Source: Lepidostoma basale
Taxonomy: Eukaryota; Arthropoda; Insecta; Trichoptera; Lepidostomatidae
NCBI GenBank assembly: GCA_022606425.2
Contig: JAHDVF020000992.1
Coordinates: forward strand, 1,736,001-1,800,000
Direction: 5' to 3'
DNA: 64,000 bases
This document shows, piece by piece, positions 1 to 12,700 of this stretch (position 1 is the first letter of the stretch; each line of letters begins with the position of its first letter). The position numbers and the translations under genes are program-made. The notes under the pieces were generated by a model. That model saw only the letters and a list, made by a program, of their open reading frames with translations. It ran no database searches and had not been told where the DNA came from.

Positions 1-891
1 CAAAAGCAGGTAAATATTCACATCTATTGTGATTTCCAGTTCAACTGTTCTCTCCCGTCCTTTGGTAGCGGTGGTTATTGTACATTAGTTATATGACATC
101 TTATCCTGTAGGGGATAAGACTCGCCTGTTGGTTTATTCATAATTTAACGTTTGTATAACGTTTATTCAAAATTTAACATAATTTAAAGTTAACTCTAGA
201 GTTGTTATTTTATTTGTTTTTATTTGTGTTTAATTGTTCAATTTATTTGACTAATTAGACACACCAGTTAAAGGGGAGAAACAATACTTAATGCGATGTG
301 ACGAAAAGTTAATCCTTTAGAAACTTGCGATGAATTTCGGAATTTCCGGAAACAGCGTTTCAACAAAAGTATTCATTCATAATTCAAGCTAAGTGTTGTT
401 TCTCCTGACAGGCTTTTGTTTCGCGGGAGATACAGACGGAAAGGCATTTTAACTGCTGTCAGGAGATGAGCAGATCGCGCTATTTGGACAGGAATAATTT
501 CATATTGCCAAGGAAGATTTCAGCTTATTCAAAACGCCGAAATATATTTGGCACGGGTTCTAAATGCCACATGGAAGCTCAAATATTATATCTATTATAC
601 TCGCAGGTATGAACACAATGCTATGGAGATGAATTGCGCAATACCGATATGAAACAAATATTAACTTATGACAGTGTAACACTTTGATATCTGTGCGAGA
701 TCGTATATGGTAGATCCTACTCCAGTAGTTACAGTTTAATTCTTTGTTGTATACAAATTCCATCGGAGCTCGGACGGTAAGGAGGAAACGTGATATTTTG
801 ATGCAAGACTAGAAAGCCTGAGTATGTACAGCTTGTAATTTGGTCATCATGAGATTTCACTGTATAAAGGTGTTTATTTGTTTATTGGCAG

Positions 892-972
892 AAACAAGTG
901 GGACGCAGCAAGAGCAAACGAGACCTGAAGGCCGAGCTGAAGGGGCGCGCCAAGAGCTGCTGCGTCATGTGA
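892..972 (+). CDS. Probable last coding exon of a CAAX-box (prenylated) protein, possibly Di-Ras-like small GTPase
   Basis: An acceptor (pyrimidine-rich tract ending TTGGCAG at 891) is followed by 26 codons and a TGA. The reading is very basic and ends SKSKRDLKAELKGRAKSCCVM. The final CCVM fits a CAAX prenylation box preceded by a polybasic stretch, as at the C terminus of Ras-superfamily GTPases; the spacing (KR..LKG..C..M) recalls Di-Ras. The exon is much more GC-rich than its AT-rich surroundings, as the confirmed exons elsewhere in the window are. Possible AATAAA signals follow near 1285. The phase (starting at the AAA codon) is inferred and upstream exons would lie left of the window. 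The family assignment is a guess; the CAAX-like end is what the sequence shows. Confidence 0.4.
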   Translation, partial: KQVGRSKSKRDLKAELKGRAKSCCVM

Positions 973-3900
973 TCCCTAGCCGGCGGCAGCGGCTCCTCCG
1001 CGCCCCCGGGCCACGAGCTGTGAGTCTCCCGCCGCCCGCTCTACTCTCTCCTCTCCTTCCAGGTGTAACACCATTCAATACAAACTTATTGAATATCATC
1101 ACATTTACAATCGATCCCACGTAGCGTATGCGGATCCCAACATCCAAGTGAATAGTTACCTTAATTAGAGGACGACGAGAGAAGTTTTGAAGGACTAAAA
1201 CTTTGTTCGAGTGTGCGCTCATCTGATTTATTAGAAAAATATAAATCTTTTACAAAATGTGTACATTTGTCATTATTTGTAAATAAAAACTGTAAATGAA
1301 GTAGCTAAATATATTTAAATTGGATTTTCCCCTTCACAAGAGCCATCAAAAGAAAAAAACATCTCTTCTATATAACGTAGGTACACTTTTATTAATTCAT
1401 GAGGTAATGTCTTGTAAGTCTGTATGATATACAATAATAATATTATATTGTTCGAAGTACCCGTACAAAGTGTACATTGGGTACACTTGGGTTTTATTCA
1501 GAAAGGTGATATTTTTATAAGAATGCGGGGGGAATTCCAAAGAGATCTGAATTAGAAATAACTTTTTTCATTAAATTTGAATTAAAAGCGGTAATCTTTA
1601 AGCAGCATTCATCATGAAAAAAAAATAATGAAAACTTCAAAGATAAAACGTTTCGTTGGAAGCATTCGGTTAAAGAAATCTAAAACAATTTATGTAATTA
1701 TAAATCGTTTTATTGCGAGTGAAAGAGGCTTCCGATTACACCTAAGAGTGGGGTTTAGGTTCGACAGCATGCGTAGTACTTGTCATGTATTAGACAATTA
1801 TATTAATCTTCGGAAAAAAATTTTTATTTTATCATCTCTGTGATTACAATAAAAATAAATTGAATTCGTATAAAGATTTCAATAGTTTGTCGACGTTGTA
1901 AGCGCGATTTAATACTGGAATAACAAATTCTAGTTATTCGTAAAACAAATATAAAATATAAAATTCAACCTTGTAATATACACACTGAACATATTATTTT
2001 TAACTGTAAAGGCAAATTATTGATAATGCTAATGTGTATTGAGGGATCAGGACTGAATTTTTATTTTTTGGAGTGTTACAATAATATGTTATAACATGTT
2101 CTTTAGCAAACGGAAAATAAAAATTAAACATATCAAAATGTCCCCATGGAAAGAGACGTTAAACTGAACATTTATTTTGAAAACAATTATTTTGTGATAT
2201 ATTAATTTATGGTATATATAGTGAATCTAGGTATATTTACATCAGGATTTACATCTTATTAATTAACGGCTTATTTTATTTGTAAATATATAATTTTTCA
2301 TATCATGTTAATGTATATTATCCAAAGAACATTTTATAAAACAGTTGTTTTCAATATATTCTTGTAAAGTTTTCTTCTCATGATAATGATCAAATACAGA
2401 GAGGTTGAGATTTAGAGATCGCCGTAGTAACTATGGCTTCTGAATCAGATCAATGTGATACCAATGTACAAGCTTCCTTTATTACCCCTAGATATTATAT
2501 TATTTAATATTTGTTATTCAAAAATAAGAGTGCGCTTATTTACATAATGTATATTTTTGAGTGAACAGATTCATGGGCTGGTGTGAGTTCTAAGTGTCCG
2601 AGTAGAGTAGTAGAGTGCAAAAAACATGTAAATACATTTGCCCAGCTTTAATTGTTAATTGTTGTTACATGAAGTCCACGACACTTTATTGTTTAAGTAA
2701 AAAAACTGTTATTATGAATAAATGTCAAATTTTAAAGATGTAGTTATCCACTGAACTTTTAAAACTTTACAGAATACGTATATTACGTTAGATACTATAC
2801 ATGATTGGGTAATATTTCAATATATGCTTCCTTTAAAATTGAAATAATATCATAATTACTTAGTAATTGTAAAAAGCTTATACGTGTACAGAAAACACTT
2901 AATATTGTAAATACAAAAATATGTAATATTAAAGTAAAATGATTAAGAATTCAGAAATATTCTACGTGTCTTATCAATATTAATTACCGAATGGAGATTT
3001 ATAGGCGGTAGCATAAATCTTAATGTTAAATTGGGTTAGTTTGTGTATTTTAACAAATGTTTGTCAGTGAATAATCAACACATAGATATAGAGATCTTGT
3101 CTCCAGCCGATGACATATCCACCGTGTTGCATAATTGTACGAGTAAAATACTGTTGTCTCCCGAGTTTCTATCGATTTAATTATTTTATTTGGGATAAAG
3201 CTACCAATTTGAAAATGATGCCATTGTTGCATGTAATTGCAATAGAATAATAAAACAGCCCCACACAGTCAGCTTGATCAAAGTACGCTGCGTTTGAACT
3301 ACGCAATGCGTATTATAATATGATAGTTATGCGCGTGCTAACATAGATAATTGAATACTTTGAATTTTCTGGGCCAGGCTCCACACACAGATTCGTGAAT
3401 GAAGTCAGAATATGAAATTGTGAAGGACTCAATCATTATGGAATATTTTAGTTTTAGTTTACAATTCTAATTCCAAAGGATCCGAAGGGTGTGGGGTTAC
3501 CGAATAGAAAATGGAAGCTCCATAAAAATTGTGACGTCATATTAGATTTAATAAATCAATTTAATATACATGTTTTCGCATGATCCACCAAAGTCTTAAT
3601 ATAATGTTGCTATTAAAAAACATAAACGGAATACATATTTCACTAAAACATTATTTAAATTGAGCGTAAAGTTTCAGTAATACTATTAATGGAAAATGTT
3701 GAAATGAATTTAATAATTAGGAAGCCTTGGATGTTATATACGCAACGCATATCTTATGACTATTATTTATTGACAATGTCAAATTATTCCTTTCCTGTTA
3801 CCACTTTACCTTCAGCCATTTTTTGACATAACGGTTTCAATGATGAAGTGATATTTATTCCCTCATGTTTATTTTCTGTATAAATGAATAACGTGTGCAG

Positions 3901-4098
3901 TGTTTTCTATATCGACCAATGCCTTCCGATTTCAGTATTAACCACTCATCAATGCATCCGCGACTTATCCATAGATCCAATAGTGATAGTTTTCAAAGAA
4001 AAGAATTCTAATATTATAACAAATATATTGTTTGTTTTTTTAAATATATACAAATACTTGTAGACAAATACTGGATTTTTACCCATTGCGGGTTAATC
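973..4098. other. AT-rich intergenic region, no gene seen
   Basis: Only short ORFs without recognisable domains are present, with strongly AT-rich low-complexity sequence. A possible polyadenylation signal for the preceding exon lies near 1285. I see no RNA gene or coherent repeat here. Confidence 0.6.
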
Positions 4099-4480
4099 AT
4101 TTTTAAGGATTAATTGTATCTCAATAAAGACGAAGACGTAATTTTTTTGTGAACAGAATATGGTAGTCGAGGCATATACAGGACTTATGACATGTCATTA
4201 CAAATAATCTTAATAGATGGCGCTAGTGTAGATTGACCTAAACAAATGTGAAGTTATCTAACATAGTAGCATATACAAGTTCCAAAAATTTGTCAGACGT
4301 GGTGGTCGTAAGAAGGTCGGAATGGGGAATGTTGTTAACATTTATGTTTACTTTACTTTAGTGATCGCTTAACCCAACCAATGACAGGTCATAAGTCCTG
4401 TATACGCCTCGACTACCATATTCTGTTTCCAAAAAAAGTACAACTTCGTCTCTATTGAGATACAATTAATTCTTAAAAAT
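4099..4480. mobile_element. MITE / foldback element with ~105-bp inverted arms
   Basis: The left arm (about 4099-4203) and right arm (about 4376-4480) are reverse complements at roughly 90% identity by eye. Each carries AGAATATGGTAGTCGAGGC and GGACTTATGAC near the inner end and ATTGTATCTCAAT near the outer end. The loop of about 175 bp encodes nothing. Long inverted arms without coding capacity fit a non-autonomous DNA transposon. I could not identify a convincing target-site duplication, so the superfamily is open. Confidence 0.8.
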
Positions 4481-6224
4481 ATTGTTGTCTCATTTTTCTG
4501 CTTTCAAATAAAAATAATATTTTAATTGATAATAGACAATATGTTGTTGTTCTTTGTAGTGCTCATTAATATTCTGTGAAAATAATATATATCTTAAAAA
4601 ATGTAAACTTTATCTATCAGATGGTACTTTTCTAAGTATTGTTGTCAATGATGTTGTACTTTTAAGTATTTTTCTGTGGAAGAATTCGATTAAAAATAGT
4701 AAATATTTTTATTTCTAATGTTATATAATTAAGTTACGAACAAAACTATTTATAAAATAATAATTATGTGTATTCATCTGTGATGTCAAGACCATTTTTA
4801 GTTGATTGTGGAGACGTTTATTTTAGTTGATACATTGTTTGTGTTATCGGATTGCTTTTGCGGAGATTTCGTTTTTATCATTTCTGTCTTTAAATATTTA
4901 AGAATCAATACTTTTATACATTGTCTACGAAAGAAGAAATACTTTGTCTTTCATTAGCCAGCGCATTCGCTAGTTTACCCCACTGATATTGAAATACTGG
5001 GAAAAACCTAGGAAAAGAACCCGAATGAACTCCTTGACGTATGATGTGTGGATATAATATAATATCCTCGAGAGTTATAATACATATGGTACTCGTAGTA
5101 TCGCGCCTCGCGCTGCGCTGGCTCAAACTTAGGTGACAGGATTAGCGTCGCGTCAAAACAACACTTATGGTAACACGTAAGGCACCTCGAATTCCTTTTA
5201 AAGGCTTCAATTGTTCATTATTTAAGATAAACGAATCTCCACAAGTGAGTTGGTAGTTTACGAGAAACAATAATATGTAGCGATATTGTATTATACTGTT
5301 TATTAATATGAAAATAAATGTTTCAATTTTTAAAATGAGTTACGTGTTTTCTTTATAATGTATGTATTTTGTGTAATTTATGTTTCGAGCCTTGGATAAC
5401 CCCACAATATAACGATGCAATGGTAATAAATATTATTTTATATGTAGATATTATCAGCACCTGCTCGTAAGTGTGTACGGCAATCGTTCCTTAAACAGGT
5501 TTCCTTGTTCAAGTATTACTATTGTCGAAATAAAATCAAAATAATAAAGTAGGTGATGTAAAAGCTGTTTCCAAATTCAGTTTGTTTATCACTTTAAGTA
5601 AGAAGAAAAATGAAAAAAAAAAAACATTATTCGGCCCTTTCAGCTTCCAGCGATCCTCGAAGAGAGCATCTTCGGTGTTATATCAGATTCACGTTTGCTG
5701 TTTCGGGAGGGTCCCTGAAACCAGATAAAATTTTGACTTTATCTTAACTGTTTACGAGTCCCTGAACGTTATGTGTGATGAAATTGGAACCCCCACAGAT
5801 ATTGAGGGTATAAACCCTAAATCCGTTTTAATATTTTACGTTTAGGGGCAGTATTACGCCATATAAACGTTTGGCGTATTATATTATAAAGTACTGGCAA
5901 ATGCGAAGTTCTGAGGTTCCCCCTACAAGTGATGTCCAAAATGCGAGTTCCATTTCAAGGATTATTAAAGTAATAAATACAAATAATGAAATAAATGCTT
6001 TGTATTTTAATCATGGAATCATAAGTATATTTGAAGCCAACCAGCTTTGTTTCTACCAAAGCTTCACCAGGGCAATATAAAAACTAAATAATACATGTTT
6101 ACATGAATATATAGACAATGGTGGAGCGAGAAGGGACGAAAGAGGGAAAGGGATAAGTGAACCATGTTGGGCTTTATAAATAGTAAATTATTAGGAGCTG
6201 AATCTGAAGATGACTTGCAAATAA
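4481..6224. other. AT-rich intergenic region
   Basis: No supported gene. At 6030-6080 there is a short stretch (CCAACCAG..TTTCTACCAAAGCTTCACCAGGG) resembling the foldback element near 10.24 kb, probably a fragment of the same dispersed family. Confidence 0.5.
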
Positions 6225-6660
6225 TGTTGTATTAATTCGAAATAGAAACATAAAGGCTAAATATGGCTATATCAGTCAGCAAAACCAGAAGTCTCACAAT
6301 ATCCAGAAACCTACAAGATGTAAGCTGACTGTTGATGATATACCTGTGGAGCAAGTAATATGAGCTTCAGATATTTGAGAGTGGAGTTCTGCAGTCATAA
6401 TGACCTTGATACCGAAGTACGAGAACAAGTCAATGAAGCCTCTGCCGTGTCAGGGTTTCTGAAGAATCTGGTCTGGAAGAACAAGCACATACATATCGAC
6501 AGCAAGGTCAGAATGTATAAGATATGCGTGCGACCTATTATGACGTATGCTGTAGAGACGCGGGGCGAACGAACTAAGGTCTGCTAAGAACATTTGAGAT
6601 GAAGGTCCTAAGGCCCTGACAGCCCCACGCTCCTGCTGGAAAGAATAACTATTCACAAGT
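6225..6660 (+). pseudogene. Broken non-LTR retrotransposon reverse transcriptase, C-terminal part
   Basis: The longest open part (6360-6587) reads YLRVEF..., then SKVRMYKICVRPIMTYAVET. This is the post-palm segment typical of insect non-LTR endonuclease/reverse transcriptases (a run ending in Y-K-x-x-V-R-P-x-M-T-Y-A). Upstream, near 6262-6355, a related segment is in other frames with stops. No catalytic YADD, no 5' endonuclease and no intact reading frame remain, so this is a dead, 5'-truncated copy. Confidence 0.7.
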
Positions 6661-9440
6661 GTATGGAAATAACTTTTCTTCAGCCGGAACTGATCAACTG
6701 GGAATATACTAAACGTATTGTGTTTGATTTACAAGGTTTTATGTTTTAAAAAAAAATTAAGCTTTAAACAATTAAAATTATTTTGAAGCACACATTAGTG
6801 AAGTTGAGGTAAAATGAAACAGCAAATCGTATCAAAATCAAATTCCCATATTTCTATTTCTCGGAGAACTATTGATGCAGTAAAGTCACTCATAGTGAAC
6901 AAGATTTAATGTTTTTGTTGCACAACATTATAAAATGACTGAATTCTATATAAGTGGTCCTATAAATACGGTGCTTGGCTTTTGGATGATGTGCATTTGA
7001 GTTAAAGTAATATAATATATGGTAATATAAGCGCCAGTTTAACTTGGATTAACGATTGCGAAAAATCATATTTAAAATATATATTGCAGAGCATACTATA
7101 CCTGTAGTCCTACCTAGAAGCAGCACGATTAGTTTATACTCCAAATTGTAGAATTATTTTGTTATCTTTTTCATAAATTATTTATTACTCTTATGTATCA
7201 ATACGTAGAGTGTAATATTATATTATCCCTTAATAATTTGTATATCATATATAGGAGAGCCAGTCCTTGAGCCAGTGCCGCCGCGCCAGTTTTCTTCTCT
7301 CTGCATACAACGGTAAGTGTAAAAGTGACGGCCAAGGATTTACGGGGCAATTTGTCATCACCTGACGGCCCTCCCTGGTAAGCAGTCTCCCCAGTAAACT
7401 CCTCCGCCAGAACGGGTTAAATGGGGGTTCGTTTTAAATTTTATTCACACGATTGAAGGGTGATGCGAGATTTAATCCTTCTGTAATGTCTACAAAAGAA
7501 GATTGAGGCGATCACAGATGTTAGTTATAATTATAATCAATAGAAAGCATCTACCCATAAATAAGTATAGGATAAGCATGGGGTCGTATAGCTATTACAC
7601 GTTGCTTCTAACAACATTAATATTTCTATAAATATATCATCAATAAATAATGGGAGTTTTTTAAAATTGTTTTTATGTATTCCTCCGTTAACATTTAAAT
7701 ATTTTCTTTAAAACAATCTGAAAATGTAAAGCTCTTGTGCGATAAAAATGTCTGAAATATTTCAAATTCGTATGTTCAATGATCCAAATTCATAATTTTA
7801 AATTGATTATATAAATTTAAAACGGATGTAATTTTAATACTTTACACATTCCCTAAGATTACAATGAGCGGTTTCGAAAAAATAATATTGTAATTTGAAG
7901 GTGGGAATAGTCGTACAACCGTGCTACGTCAATTCACACAGTATTAAGTTTTTCTGTACGCTAATAATAACTGCCTCATTGATCGAAGACGTGTTAAAGA
8001 TGGTTCAATTTCCTCAAATTTAAATAATTACTGTAAAACAGGTAAATTTTACAATTTTCTTACGTGTAAAAATGTACACTTGTTCTTTTAAATCCGCCTC
8101 CAAAGTCCTAAATGAGTTGATAATAAATATTTTTAAACACCTTCACAATAAGAGACGTACTCAAATAAAAATGAGTGAGAATACAATAATAAAGTGACCG
8201 CCACCGCGACTCTCATCTTCGACCGTCGAGGGTCTTCAATCATCCCGCCTCGCGAGAGAGAGCCTGAATAATCCCTTGCCAATAAAAACTTTGCTCGATT
8301 CGTCTCAGTGACAACTCGAAAGATTTTTTCACGGTTGAATGTGATTTCATACACTATGCGCATTTACATTCAATTTGCTTAGACAACATATACGTATAAA
8401 TGTGTGCGATCTCCGTACAGAATAGGGTAAATCCTTAAAATAGCAGTTTTATTTCTATTATTACTTTTTTACGACAGATCATTTGAACCCAAATACTGTA
8501 TATTGATTGAATGTTGTTTTAGCTATTATATTGATTCTCATGACATGTGATAGATAGCTAACTTATTGTCATTTTTCATTTTTTTTCTTTTTTCATTTCA
8601 TTGTCTCGTGATTTTTACATCGTAAATATGTTAATTTAAGCTAAACTCCATGAAATCAAAACATCGTCAATTTCTTAGTAGTTCATTGTTTATAAGAAAA
8701 TAAATTTAAAAATAGTATATTTTTTTGTTTCGACCGGTTTCGGCTGCGAGCTCCCCAGAAGAAGGAAACCGATAGAAACTAAAGAAACAGGTGGAATAAG
8801 ACTAAATATACATATTTATTTTTTAAATATACTCGTATATAGAATTTATTATTTTAATTTTACCAATAAATCTTTTGAAACTCATTGCAAGGAAATAACA
8901 AACAAAACTGAGAGTCTCTTGTGATAAAGCCTTAGTTTTATGGAGTTACATATTTAAAACTACATGAACTGCAAAGAGAGCAAATGAAGCATAATATCGG
9001 GGAGGGTGGTTTTGTTGCGAGTTAAGAAGCCGACAAGACAGCGCCGCCCTCCGTCGCCGTCGGCGGGGCTGGAGTCAGGCGCCGTGATCCCTCATCGATC
9101 AATAACGTCCTCGAAAGGTAACATTTCAAGAACCCCAAGTGTCACATTGACAAGTTCAGCGGATTCTCATTGAGAATTCTAACCACCAAACGTCCGACCC
9201 TTTCCCTCCGCTATAGAAATATGTATTATATAACCTATTTAGAATACTCACGCGTGACTGTCGTTCGTGTTTCATTTGGTCATAATCACGGAACAAAGTA
9301 AAGATAAAATTTACATTTTAAATGCAATAATGGAAATAAATGTTAATTTTGGGGGTTTATATTATGTATTTATATTATAGATTGCAGTGATAATCAACAC
9401 GTCTTAAATAAATTTGAAAACAGATTAAATATCGATCGAA
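6661..9440. other. Intergenic region with repeat fragments, no gene
   Basis: Mostly AT-rich. Features seen: a GC-richer patch at 7255-7430, with a splice-donor-like ACGGTAAGTG; a fragment of a SINE family at about 8465-8580; a short GACCGGTTTCGG/GAAACCGATAG motif at 8725-8780; and a GC-rich island at 9015-9118 of unknown role. None has a coding signal I can defend. Confidence 0.5.
8465..8580 (-). repeat. Fragment of a tRNA-related SINE family (3' body)
   Basis: This shares GAACCCAA.TACTGTATA and GATTCTCATGACATGTGATAG with the copy at 41580-41915, in the same orientation (element on the minus strand). Only the body is present here; the tRNA-like head is absent. Confidence 0.6.
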
Positions 9441-9444
9441 TTCC

Positions 9445-9785
9445 TGCGGCCCGGTGAGATCCGGTTTTGGATTGGCCTAGGAAATTTAATTTTGCTAGAA
9501 TTAAGCAGAATGTTCAGGATCCCATGGACAGACAGAGTGACGAACACAGAAGTCCTGAATCGTGCAGGAGTAAATAGAGAGCTGCTGACATTAATCAAAG
9601 TCCGCAAGATTGCATATCTGGGTCACGTTCTGCGAGGAGAGAAGTATCGCCTGCTGCATCTAATATTGAAGGGAAAAATAGAGGGCCGCAGGGGGGCAGG
9701 GAGAAGGCAGATGTCCTGGCTGCGCAATGTGAGGGAATGGACGGGAATCGGAACTGTGGAGGAGCTCTGTTAAGAAGAATTAAGC
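9445..9785 (+). pseudogene. Non-LTR retrotransposon reverse transcriptase, C-terminal fragment
   Basis: The open stretch 9492-9773 reads FRIPWTDRVTNTEVL..., then KIAYLGHVLRGEKY, then GRRGAGRRQMSWLRNVREW, followed by a stop. This arrangement (R-I-x-W-T, YLGHV.RG..Y, GR..R.SWL.N.R.W) is the C-terminal end of a common insect LINE family. Everything upstream of it is missing, so the copy is 5'-truncated. It does not share the YVYLG/LKWQWAGH signature of the RTE copies at 34.5 and 55.4 kb, so it is probably a different family. Confidence 0.75.
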
Positions 9786-12700
9786 ACACCCCTAATTAGC
9801 TCGTACATGTAGAGTGGACATTTCCAGTGGGGAATAAAGAAAAAAGTGAAAAACTTGTTGGATCAGCCTTCCTTCAAAAACTGGATTACTAAGTTTGTGC
9901 GTATATATTTATACGAGAAAAAATATAACGATTTTTTTTATGAATTAAAATACTGTTTTTTTCCACTTTTGAATGTATTTTTCTCGATATGTTTTAAAGG
10001 TTATATAAACTAACCAATTTTTTTTTTAAATGAGTGCAAGAACCTAGAAACTTAAATAACAATTCCACAGTGTTAACACCTTAAGTTTATCATTTTTATT
10101 TATTGTAATATTAGTTTATGTATAATAATTATACATATGTCATCAATAAGTTTTTTTTTCAAAATACTCTTATGAATCAAAATAATTTAAAATACTTACA
10201 TAATTTGTTTTAATATCACTTTGTTTCTTTTTTGGAACCAACCAGTTTCGCTCCTAAAAGAGCTTCGTTAGGGTTAGAAAACTAACTATTATTACAAAAC
10301 TGTTTTCTGATCCTAACTAAGCTCAGATAGTTGGTTCCAAAAAATGTGTAGTTAAAATAAATATGAAATATAATTCACGCTACAGATGAAGTAGTTTATA
10401 CGAAAGAAAATAATAATAGTGAAATTTCAATAAATTCTATGTTTCTATGTACTTCAGGTCTTAGCAAATATAAATATTTTTAGTGGCAAAAAATCTCGGT
10501 CCCCGAAGTGATAAAGTTCAGTTCAATCAAATAGTAATCACTCTCTCTACCATCATCACGGGAGGAATGTTGGTTGTGCATGCTGGACACTAAAGCAATA
10601 TATGCCGACGTGAACCTCGGGGTGATTAACGAATTTTCTAAATCTGTTTCACAAACAAATCGCAAGTTCACCTCCGATTCCAATATTATTTGCATTACGC
10701 CGAGTAAACCATTATTTGTTTCGTTTCCGCGGAGAAATAGATTCCCTCACGGCAAACAGACAAATCTCCGAACCCCAATCAGGCCAGACCGCGGCCCGGA
10801 AATCTGTGACGTCATATCTGAGACCCAATCTTCGTCAACCGCGAATCCACACAACTATCAGGGGAGGTCTACATTTTCGCGGAACTACGTGGGATACGTG
10901 CTTTAAAACTTTGGGGGTTCATCTATGTAATCGGAAACTGTTGTGGAACGGTGTTCTGTTTTAAATTCAAGTACGCGAGACTACTCTGAGTTCTTTCCTT
11001 GTTTTCTTTAACTTCAATTGATTCATTCTACTGAAGAACACAGAGTGTCAAAGAAAATGTTATACTAAGTTTGGAGATTACGAAAATTTTTAACATCTCA
11101 ATATATATTTTTCTCCCAAAGTAAGAAGCACAATAAGGTTAGAACAGATATGTGTTTTATTAGAGTATATATTTAGAAATAAAAGAAAAACGAATTTCGT
11201 TTTTCAATTGTGTTAATGTCGCAAGTAAATTAACAACTCCTCAAATATCTAGTAACTTCCGGCTGGCGCCAAACAAGAGGGGCCGGAGGATGAAAGGGAG
11301 AAAATAAAGGATGGATCATTTCTAACACGAAATATTGTTTTTGAATGTGAATTCCAAATTGAGAGGATAAATTCGTGATTTCATACCATAGCGAATACGC
11401 ACTGATTGTTATAAGCAATCTCCACTTATTAAATACATTGAAAATTCTGAGTGTGTGTGAGTACAGATACGAGATTTCATTTTCGAAAATATTATTATAT
11501 TACTTTAAAAAAAGAAATAGTGAAGCACCGAATCCTATCGAAAACTCTATATCTTTTTTTCCGATTTCTCTGCAAAATTTTCGAGTTTATAATTTATTGT
11601 GCGCAACATTACCGAAATTTTAAAGTGCTTAATATAAACTTAATTTTTTTTAAGGATATTAAAAAGCTGCTGGATTAGATACTGGACTTAGTTTCATTCT
11701 ACAATTACAAAATATGTAAATTATAATATATCTGAAAATAAAACTACAATGTAATGCATTCTAATATCGACGGTGATGCTGCTAACGGGGTTTGTAGAAA
11801 TCAATTGATCGGAAATGACGTCGCTAAATTGATTGCGGTGGGAACACTGATCGAGAATCTATATTTATAGGTCTATTCCTGTTTTCAGGGGGGTAAAGTA
11901 TATCCCTCTAATTCATGTAGGTGCCTATATAATTTATGACATTGCTATTTATAAAGCAAATATAGTTTCTGGGAGTTGAATCTTAAGATATGAAGTCCAT
12001 AAGAACCATTATCTGAGATGGCCGGGAGCCTTCGTCTACAAGACTGCAAGCAACTAGAATGGGGAATGGTTTCTGGTCCAGAACGAAAATAAAAGAAGTA
12101 CATGAAATCAGTTGGTAAGTAACAATTTACAAAAAATATGTATTTTTTTTTTTAGTAATAAAAGATATTTCTGTGTCATAATAAATTGATAAATATTGCT
12201 GTGTCATAATAAATTGATTTGGGAGATCCTTGAGAATCCTTTCATTTTAGAACAACTCGGTCTCTATGTTTGTTCATGATGATTACTTGCACCAACGCCA
12301 GAATGGACAGTTTTACCTTCTGGCTTGCACAATTAACTCGCCTGTGGACAAGTTCATCTCAGTGTGGTGATATTTTTAAGTAAATTAATTGCAGAAATAT
12401 TACAATTTTGCTATCGTCTGGAATTTTTATGATAACGAATGTGTGTTTGTGTACTCGTGTACTCGTGTAAAATATAAAAATATACTCGTAAACACTGTGT
12501 ATTTCGAAATAACTTTTTTTTCGACATCAAATTGGGTAAAAGTTGATTATTGAAAGGTTGATTTTATATGACCAAAAACTTACCAATATAAATTTAAATT
12601 CTTTTGATTCACTCGAAAGCTTTTTTGTTCACTTGAGTTTTATTTATATACAATAGATGTTTTTATATTAAAATGTTTTACATAAAAATACTAAAGCACA

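Noticed and set aside
840..1124. 94-codon plus-strand ORF over the GC-rich patch at 0.9-1.05 kb
   Set aside because: It is out of frame with the CAAX-ending exon that follows a good acceptor, and reads as low-complexity Pro/Arg-rich sequence. I treat it as a shadow frame.
7255..7430. GC-rich patch with a good donor-like ACGGTAAGTG as a first exon
   Set aside because: No open reading frame of note, no recognisable promoter and no downstream plus-strand gene before repeats; could be regulatory but unsupported.
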